From Rhodobiaceae bacterium (GTDB lineage Bacteria; Pseudomonadota; Alphaproteobacteria; MED-G09), in the NCBI GenBank assembly GCA_002704345.1, contig PAGD01000017.1:9526-21773 (forward strand): a stretch of 12,248 nucleotides of DNA, read 5' to 3'. This document shows positions 7,673 through 12,248 of the stretch, piece after piece. How positions within the stretch are numbered: position 1 is the stretch's first letter; each line of letters opens with the position of its first letter. The position numbers and the translations under genes are program-made. The notes beneath the pieces were generated by a model that saw only the letters and a program-made list of their open reading frames with translations, had not been told where the DNA came from and ran no database searches.

Positions 7673-7800
7673 GGGGTTTGATTATAATACTTATGACTGC
7701 TAATAATTCGTGCTGTTAATCTTTTTTGGGAAATAATAAGAAGTTTAGCACAGGGGTTTATAATAATTATTAAATTAGTTACTAGGGGTTTTATTTTAAT
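7673..7800 (+). repeat. Three direct repeats of GGGGTTT(n)ATWWTAAT type
   Basis: Copies start at 7673 (GGGGTTTGATTATAAT), 7753 (GGGGTTTATAATAATT) and 7785 (GGGGTTTTATTTTAAT). Copies one and three agree at 14 of 16 positions; copy two fits with a one-base gap. GGGG runs are rare in the surrounding AT-rich intergenic DNA. The spacing is 80 and 32 bases. All three precede the candidate promoter of the TonB operon, so they may be regulator-binding sites. Confidence 0.5.
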
Positions 7801-7804
7801 AGAT

Positions 7805-7834
7805 TTGTAATTTATGTTTTATGATTGTTATAGT
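7805..7834 (+). promoter_or_regulatory. Candidate sigma-70 promoter for the DUF3450-exbB-exbD-tonB operon
   Basis: TTGTAA (7805-7810) and TATAGT (7829-7834, five of six consensus bases) are separated by 18 bases. Transcription would begin near 7841, giving a leader of about 44 bases. The same TTGTAA hexamer is used by the proposed leftward promoter. A small inverted repeat, ATAGT (7830-7834) and ACTAT (7840-7844), overlaps the -10 and start region and could be an operator. TATAAT hexamers at 7683-7688 and 7759-7764 are alternatives, but I see no matching -35 for them. Confidence 0.4.
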
Positions 7835-7884
7835 TCAAGACTATTTCTTAGACGTACAAAATAAATATTTTAGAGAGGACTAAA

Positions 7885-8688
7885 ATGACTTTAAATTTTC
7901 GTTTTACAAAAACAGCTCTGTTGTCTTTTTTACCAGTATTAGGTCTGGTTTTAATTTCAACTTTGCCTTTGAAAGCTCAAAAAGAGGTTGATCCAACAGT
8001 TCAGTTAGATCCTGTTAAATCACTTTTTGCTCAATCAAATAAATCTGGAAAAGAGGTTCAATCAGAAATTGATGCTATTGATGACTCTACAAATACAATT
8101 GTTCAAGAATTCAGACAGAACTTTCAACAATTAAAAGATTTAACTCTTTACAATGATCAGCTTGCCATTCTAATTGATCGTCAAGAAAGAAAGATGGTTA
8201 GAGTTGAGAAAGATATCGCAAGTATAAGCAGTCTAACAAGATCTGTAATGCCTTTAATGTTTAAAATGATTGATGCGCTAGATAACTTTGTGGAGCTTGA
8301 TGTTCCATTTCTAATAAATGAAAGGCGTCAAAGAGTTGCTGGTTTAAGAAATTTAATGAATAATCCCGATGCATCTCCTGCTGAAAAATATCGTAAAATT
8401 TCTGAAGCTTATGAAATTGAAAATGAATATGGTAGGACTATTGAAGCTTACACTGGAAAAGTGAGCCCCGATGATGATAGGACTGTTAATTTTTTAAGAA
8501 TTGGAAGAAACTCTTATATCTATCAAACACTCGATGGCGACGAAGCTGCCGTATGGAGTCGTAAGTTAGGTGACTGGAAAAAATTAGGAGGTTCTTACAG
8601 AACTCCAATCCAAATGGGTATTCGTATAGCTAATGAACAAGCGGCACCAGATTTAATGGTTGTACCTCTTGAAGTAACTTCAGAGTAA
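7885..8688 (+). CDS. DUF3450 family periplasmic protein of the TonB2-type operon
   Basis: A 267-residue exported protein of the DUF3450 family. A signal peptide covers residues 1-31 or so: an Arg/Lys N-terminus, a hydrophobic core, and likely cleavage after L-K-A. A Gln-, Asp- and Glu-rich predicted coiled coil follows at about 50-115. The conserved family core is clear: FVELDVPFLINERRQR (135-150), a PAEKYRKISEAYEIENEYGR stretch (165-184), FLRIGR (203-208), and the C-terminal APDLMVVPLEV (254-264). Start: ATG with AGAGGA at 7874-7879, five bases away. It heads the operon and lies 10 bases before the TtpC-like gene. DUF3450 genes habitually precede TtpC/ExbB/ExbD/TonB/TPR genes, and a role as periplasmic partner of TtpC is inferred from that context. 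The biochemical function is unknown to me. Confidence 0.93.
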   Translation: MTLNFRFTKTALLSFLPVLGLVLISTLPLKAQKEVDPTVQLDPVKSLFAQSNKSGKEVQSEIDAIDDSTNTIVQEFRQNFQQLKDLTLYNDQLAILIDRQERKMVRVEKDIASISSLTRSVMPLMFKMIDALDNFVELDVPFLINERRQRVAGLRNLMNNPDASPAEKYRKISEAYEIENEYGRTIEAYTGKVSPDDDRTVNFLRIGRNSYIYQTLDGDEAAVWSRKLGDWKKLGGSYRTPIQMGIRIANEQAAPDLMVVPLEVTSE

Positions 8689-8698
8689 AGGTAAGAAA

Positions 8699-10093
8699 AT
8701 GAAAAAATTAATTAAAAATTCTTGTAAGTTTGGTCTTGTATTTTTAGCAATTTTTGCTTTATCAGCATCACCTCTTAAAGCAAAAGATGACGAAGTTGAG
8801 ATTCCTAAGGAAATTACTTCATTGAATGAACTTTTAATGAAAGTGCAAGAAGAAGCATTATATGATAGCGAAGAAAATAGAGCTAGAGTTGCAAAATTCA
8901 TGGCTGAGCAAAGTACTCAAAATCAAGTTCTTCAAAAAACTTTAGCTGATTTAAAAGTTCAAGAAGATAGAGCTGTTATTCTAGAAAGAACATTTGATGA
9001 GAATGATGTTAAATTAAGCGAACTTGAAGACCTTAAGGCTGAAAGGCTTGGTGCTTTTGGTGAACTATTTGGTGTTGTTAGAGGTACTGCCAGTGAAATG
9101 GGGGCGCAAATTAAAGAATCAATTATTAGTGGTGAACTTCAAGGACGTTCAGGCACATTAGTTGATTTAGCTAAATCAAAAGCTCTTCCCTCTAATGAAG
9201 AACTAGAAATGTTATGGTATTATTTGCTTGAAGAAATGAATGCTCAAGGTGAGGTTAAGCATTTTACAGGAACTATTGTTGATACAGACGGTAACTTTTC
9301 AGAAGAAGAGGTTATTCGTGTTGGTCCTTGGACTGCCTTTGATAGAAAAGGAAATTTCTTAGGGTATTTGCCTGATGATGAAAGGTATCGAGTTCTTGGT
9401 CGTCAACCACAAGCAAGATTTTTAGACTTAGGTGATAATATAGTGGACGGTGATGCAGGTGAAATAGTTAAAGGCGCTATCGACCCTTCACGAGGTGCTA
9501 TCTTAAGTTTGTTAATTCAAACACCTGGTCTGTCTGAACGTATTGGTCAAGGTGGAGTTGTTGGTTATATAATCTTAGCTCTTTTAGCTGTTGGATTAGT
9601 ATTATCAATCGAAAGAATTTTTAGGCTTACACTTACAGCTAGAGCTGTAAGCGCTCAATCAAAAGATGTTGATAATCCTAGCGATAATAATCCGCTTGGA
9701 AGGGTCTTAGGCGCATATCATTCTAATAAATCTGCAGACGTAGAAACTTTAGAACTCAAACTGGATGATGCGATTTTAAAAGAATTACCTTCATTAGAAA
9801 GAGGTATTAATTTCATTAAATTATTATCTTCTGTTGCCCCTTTACTTGGTCTTTTAGGTACTGTTACGGGTATGATTGTTACTTTCCAAGCAATAACTTT
9901 ATTCGGTACAGGGGATCCTAAGTTAATGGCTGGTGGTATTTCTCAAGCATTGGTTACAACTGTTCTCGGTTTAACAGCTGCTATTCCTCTTGTTTTATTG
10001 CATTCAGTTGCTCAAACAAGAAGTAGATCAATTCAGCAGGTTCTTGACGAACAAAGTGCTGGTTTGATTGCGGCTAGAGCAGAATCTAAGTAA
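8699..10093 (+). CDS. ttpC: TtpC-like MotA/TolQ/ExbB-domain protein with long periplasmic coiled coil
   Basis: A 464-residue relative of ExbB with an added N-terminal exported part, the layout of TtpC, which is required for TonB2-dependent iron uptake in Vibrio. A signal peptide (about 1-28, cleavage after P-L-K-A) is followed by a charged, probably coiled-coil periplasmic region (about 35-160) and a small beta-rich section (about 185-245). The MotA/TolQ/ExbB domain occupies about 285-450. It has TM1 at 286-303, the pore signature APLLGLLGTVTGM (380-392) in TM2, and TM3 at about 416-437. The signature is nearly identical to that in the neighbouring exbB product, so the two are paralogous channel-type subunits. 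Start: ATG with AAAGG at 8687-8691, seven bases away. It probably acts in the inner membrane with ExbB/ExbD and reaches into the periplasm. The substrate receptor is unknown. The symbol is by architecture and context, not by a search. Confidence 0.85.
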   Translation: MKKLIKNSCKFGLVFLAIFALSASPLKAKDDEVEIPKEITSLNELLMKVQEEALYDSEENRARVAKFMAEQSTQNQVLQKTLADLKVQEDRAVILERTFDENDVKLSELEDLKAERLGAFGELFGVVRGTASEMGAQIKESIISGELQGRSGTLVDLAKSKALPSNEELEMLWYYLLEEMNAQGEVKHFTGTIVDTDGNFSEEEVIRVGPWTAFDRKGNFLGYLPDDERYRVLGRQPQARFLDLGDNIVDGDAGEIVKGAIDPSRGAILSLLIQTPGLSERIGQGGVVGYIILALLAVGLVLSIERIFRLTLTARAVSAQSKDVDNPSDNNPLGRVLGAYHSNKSADVETLELKLDDAILKELPSLERGINFIKLLSSVAPLLGLLGTVTGMIVTFQAITLFGTGDPKLMAGGISQALVTTVLGLTAAIPLVLLHSVAQTRSRSIQQVLDEQSAGLIAARAESK

Positions 10094-10121
10094 TATAGTT
10101 AGTTTGAATTTGAGGACTTAA

Positions 10122-10667
10122 ATGGGTGACTTCCTTTTAAAATTAATTAGACCAGACCTTGCTTTTAGTAGTGTTAGAGATTTCTTAGAGCTTGGTGGAG
10201 ATGTTTTATTAGCTTTAATGCTGGCAACATTTGTTATGTGGATACTAATAATTGAACGTTATTGGCATTTTGCAACTGCTCATAAGACTCTTGCATCAAC
10301 AACAATTGACTCATGGAATAAAAGAACTGATCATGACTCATGGTTTGCAAGAAGAATTAGAGAAAAACTCATAAGTGAGGTTAAGCAGTCCAGTGAAAGA
10401 GGTTTAATATATATTAAAACTCTTGTTGCAGCAGCTCCTTTACTTGGTCTACTGGGAACTGTAACAGGTATGGTCGAGGTTTTCGATGTTATGGCAATAA
10501 CTGGATCTTCAAATGCTAGGGCTATGGCAGCAGGTATTTCTAAAGCAACATTACCAACAATGGCTGGAATGGTTACATCGCTTTCTGGAATATTTTTTAT
10601 AGCTCAAATTGAATCTAAAACGCGAAAAGCTATTGCAAATGTTGAGGATGAGTTACCTCTATCATAA
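10122..10667 (+). CDS. exbB: ExbB, proton channel subunit of the TonB motor
   Basis: A 181-residue inner-membrane protein of the MotA/TolQ/ExbB family, which forms the ring that lets protons through with ExbD and powers TonB. TM1 is at about 24-44 (followed by I-I-E-R-Y), TM2 at about 98-117 with the signature AAPLLGLLGTVTGM (104-117), and TM3 at about 140-163 with Thr143 and Thr146 in the usual pore-lining segment. It is shorter than E. coli ExbB (about 244) and lacks that protein's N-terminal extension, as is typical of TonB2-type ExbB. Start: ATG with GAGGA at 10112-10116, five bases away. It lies 28 bases after the TtpC-like gene and 25 bases before exbD. TolQ is the main alternative, but the exbD-tonB context settles on ExbB. 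Confidence 0.93.
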   Translation: MGDFLLKLIRPDLAFSSVRDFLELGGDVLLALMLATFVMWILIIERYWHFATAHKTLASTTIDSWNKRTDHDSWFARRIREKLISEVKQSSERGLIYIKTLVAAAPLLGLLGTVTGMVEVFDVMAITGSSNARAMAAGISKATLPTMAGMVTSLSGIFFIAQIESKTRKAIANVEDELPLS

Positions 10668-10692
10668 AGTGTAAAAGGATAAGGAGAATATA

Positions 10693-11091
10693 ATGAGACG
10701 TAGAGTAAGAGTTGAAGAAGAGAGTGAAATAAATATTACACCACTACTCGATATTGTTTTCATAATGCTTATATTTTTCATTGTTACTGCAACATTTGTT
10801 AAAGAATCAGGAATTGATGTAACTAGACCAGACTCCGAAACAGCGCAGCAGCAAAATAGAGTTGGTATTTTAATTGCAATAAGCGATAAAAATGAAATCT
10901 GGATTAATAGAAGAATGGTCGATATGGATGCTGTTCAAGCTAATGTTGAAAAGCTTCATGCTGAAAATCCTCAAGGTGGAGCTGTTATTCAAGCTGATGA
11001 GAAATCTGAGGTAGGTTTAATGGTTCAAGTTATTGATGCTGTAAGATTAGCCGGTGTTGAGCAATATTCAATTGCTGCTTCTGAAAAGTAG
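10693..11091 (+). CDS. exbD: ExbD, proton-coupling subunit of the TonB motor
   Basis: A 132-residue ExbD/TolR family protein: a short cytoplasmic basic N-terminus, one TM helix (about 18-38), and a periplasmic domain. The essential membrane aspartate is present as Asp20 in TPLLDIVFIMLIFF (16-29), the residue thought to be protonated during the motor cycle. The periplasmic domain (about 45-130) shows the family beta-alpha pattern with A-V-I-Q-A-D-E at 97-103. Length is close to the usual 130-140. Start: ATG with an excellent AAGGAG at 10681-10686, six bases away, the strongest ribosome site in the operon. It ends in TAG; tonB follows in the same reading frame nine bases later. TolR is excluded mainly by the TonB neighbour. 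Confidence 0.94.
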   Translation: MRRRVRVEEESEINITPLLDIVFIMLIFFIVTATFVKESGIDVTRPDSETAQQQNRVGILIAISDKNEIWINRRMVDMDAVQANVEKLHAENPQGGAVIQADEKSEVGLMVQVIDAVRLAGVEQYSIAASEK

Positions 11092-11100
11092 GGTATAAAA

Positions 11101-11793
11101 TTGTCTGAACTTATAAATAAAATAAAAACACAAATAGAAGGTCTTCTTAATCTAAAAGTCGGCGGGCTAACAATTAAAGACTCTTTAAGCCAGATTGATA
11201 GTAGAGCTTCAGCAATACCTATTGCAGCAGTTATAACAGTTTTTTTATTTTTAGTAATGCAGGCTTTGGTAACGAGTAACGAGTTTGATCTTGGTGAAGA
11301 GGGTGCAAGTATTAATATAAGCTTTCTAAGACAGCTTCAAGATACTGAAACTCAAACTGCAAAAAAGAAACCAAATCGTCCAGAGCAAGAGCAAGAACCA
11401 GATCCTCCTGAAATGGATATTCCAGAAACTCCTAGACCTGAAATGAACTCAGAAAGTGTCTCTACTCCAGATTTTGGCGGTCCACAATTTGGTGCATTTT
11501 CAGCATCAACTGACGCTGATGTTTTACCTATAGTTAAAGTACCACCTCAATATCCCAGAAGAGCTACCCAAAGAGGAATAGAGGGTTGGGTTTTGGTTGA
11601 GTTTACCATCACTGAAACCGGGGCTGTTGTTAATCCAATGGTTATTGACGCTGATCCTCCAGGAATTTTTAATAGATCTGCTCTAAGAACTATTGTTAAA
11701 TGGAAATATAAACCTAGGATTGTTGGCGGTAAAGCAGTTCCAAGGTCCGGTGTGCAACATTTAATTACTTATGAATTAGAGGATGCAAGGTAA
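11101..11793 (+). CDS. tonB: TonB, energy transducer
   Basis: A 230-residue TonB: inner-membrane anchored, spanning the periplasm to the TonB boxes of outer-membrane receptors. TM helix at about 38-57. A Pro/Glu-rich linker follows at 91-116 (KPNRPEQEQEPDPPEMDIPE), acidic rather than Lys-Pro rich. The C-terminal TonB domain occupies about 145-228, with the conserved Y151-P152, G-x-E-G (159-162), V-x-V-x-F-type strand (164-170) and W-K-Y-K-P (201-205). The start is TTG at 11101. No ATG, GTG or TTG lies between it and the TM helix, and upstream the frame closes at the exbD stop three codons earlier, so this is the only plausible start; the ribosome site (AGGG at 11090-11093) is weak. The cytoplasmic N-terminus before the TM, about 37 residues, is longer than in E. 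coli TonB. No receptor gene is in view. Confidence 0.93.
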   Translation: MSELINKIKTQIEGLLNLKVGGLTIKDSLSQIDSRASAIPIAAVITVFLFLVMQALVTSNEFDLGEEGASINISFLRQLQDTETQTAKKKPNRPEQEQEPDPPEMDIPETPRPEMNSESVSTPDFGGPQFGAFSASTDADVLPIVKVPPQYPRRATQRGIEGWVLVEFTITETGAVVNPMVIDADPPGIFNRSALRTIVKWKYKPRIVGGKAVPRSGVQHLITYELEDAR

Positions 11794-11795
11794 CT

Positions 11796-12248
11796 ATGGA
11801 TAAGATTTCAAGAAAATTTATATATTTTATTTTAATACTTTCTCTGGCTTTACCAGTTTCAGTGATTTTTGAAGCAATTTCTTTAAATGAAGTTTATGCG
11901 GCAAAAAAAGAAAGAAAAAAACCACCTAAGGCTAGACGTACACAAACTATGTCAAAGAAAGTCGGGGCTGATTTTATTAAAGCCCAAGAAGCCCTTGGTG
12001 AGGAACAAGCAGATAAAGCCCTTAGCATATTAAATAATTTATTAAGAAATCAAGATTTAAGAGATTTCGAGAAAGCAACAATTGTCCGCTTAAAGGGTTA
12101 TGTATATGCTGAAAAGGAAGATTACCCTCAATCAATGAAATTTCTCAAAGAGGCTCTTTCCTATAATGCTCTAGAGCCACAAGCACAGCTTGATTTACAA
12201 TTCGGCATAGCTCAGCTTTATCTAGCTGTTGATCAGTGGGACAAAGGC
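11796..12248 (+). CDS. Periplasmic TPR-repeat protein of the TonB2-type operon, 3'-truncated by the window edge
   Basis: The frame opens at ATG 11796, two bases after the tonB stop, and runs off the window with 151 codons visible. AAGG at 11787-11790, five bases upstream, supports the start. A signal peptide is clear: a basic N-terminus (MDKISRKF), a hydrophobic core at about 8-25, and likely cleavage after V-Y-A (33-35). A Lys/Arg-rich stretch follows (37-48). From about residue 58 the sequence is helical and repeat-like. The segments FIKAQEALGEEQADKALSIL (59-78), ...RLKGYVYAEKEDYPQSMKFL (98-117) and the one from 131 onward have the Ala/Gly/Tyr spacing of tetratricopeptide repeats. TPR proteins regularly close DUF3450-TtpC-ExbB-ExbD-TonB operons. 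Its proposed role as a periplasmic scaffold is inference. Confidence 0.87.
   Translation, partial: MDKISRKFIYFILILSLALPVSVIFEAISLNEVYAAKKERKKPPKARRTQTMSKKVGADFIKAQEALGEEQADKALSILNNLLRNQDLRDFEKATIVRLKGYVYAEKEDYPQSMKFLKEALSYNALEPQAQLDLQFGIAQLYLAVDQWDKG

Larger units (their letters stand above)
7526..7884. other. Divergent intergenic control region (359 bp)
   Basis: No gene is visible in this stretch between the leftward efflux operon and the rightward TonB operon. It holds a candidate promoter for each direction, a short hairpin beside the leftward promoter, a T8-A7-T-A8 tract at 7641-7664 likely to be intrinsically curved, three GGGGTTT-type direct repeats, and the AT palindrome TAATAATTATTA at 7761-7772. 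The region is strongly AT-rich. No regulator gene is adjacent on either side. Confidence 0.8.

Noticed and set aside
7693..7719. Eight-codon frame (MTANNSCC) in the intergenic region with a Cys-Cys codon pair, considered as a leader peptide
   Set aside because: No ribosome site at proper distance, and no terminator/antiterminator pair downstream. Such short frames are expected by chance.
8680..8901. Open frame on the - strand across the start of the TtpC-like gene
   Set aside because: It covers the ribosome site and signal peptide of a clear gene; no independent support.

Overview
The window looks like a piece of an AT-rich alphaproteobacterial chromosome, probably from a free-living marine lineage. 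The gltX fragment matches alphaproteobacterial glutamyl-tRNA synthetases along its whole visible length. Base composition is low in G+C, intergenic gaps are short, TTG starts are common and a TonB energy-transducing operon is present, all of which suit a streamlined marine Gram-negative cell. The alphaproteobacterial placement is inference from remembered family consensus; genus cannot be read from this piece.

Layout. (1) Positions 1-2724, + strand: the 3' part of gltX, abutted by cimA ((R)-citramalate synthase, isoleucine route from pyruvate). (2) Positions 2711-7525, - strand: a three-gene operon transcribed leftward, in the order membrane fusion protein, RND (HAE1-type) efflux permease, LOG-family nucleotide hydrolase. 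The LOG gene overlaps the end of cimA tail to tail by 14 bp. (3) Positions 7526-7884: a 359-bp divergent intergenic region with candidate promoters in both directions, a hairpin in the leader of the efflux operon and three GGGGTTT-type direct repeats. (4) Positions 7885-12248, + strand: a six-gene operon in the order DUF3450 protein, TtpC-like protein, ExbB, ExbD, TonB and a periplasmic TPR protein that runs off the window. This is the architecture of the TonB2-type system known from Vibrio and other marine bacteria.

How the genes work together. ExbB and ExbD would form the proton-driven motor and TonB would carry force across the periplasm to outer-membrane receptors, none of which is encoded here. 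The TtpC-like, DUF3450 and TPR proteins are accessory parts whose mechanics are poorly understood. The divergent efflux operon would export hydrophobic or toxic compounds together with an outer-membrane channel encoded elsewhere. No transcriptional regulator gene lies in the window.

I see no tRNA, rRNA, CRISPR array, insertion sequence or phage gene. Nothing here is clearly a wholly new system. The less-explained parts are the divergent control region, the DUF3450/TtpC/TPR accessory module and the pairing of an efflux pump with a LOG enzyme.
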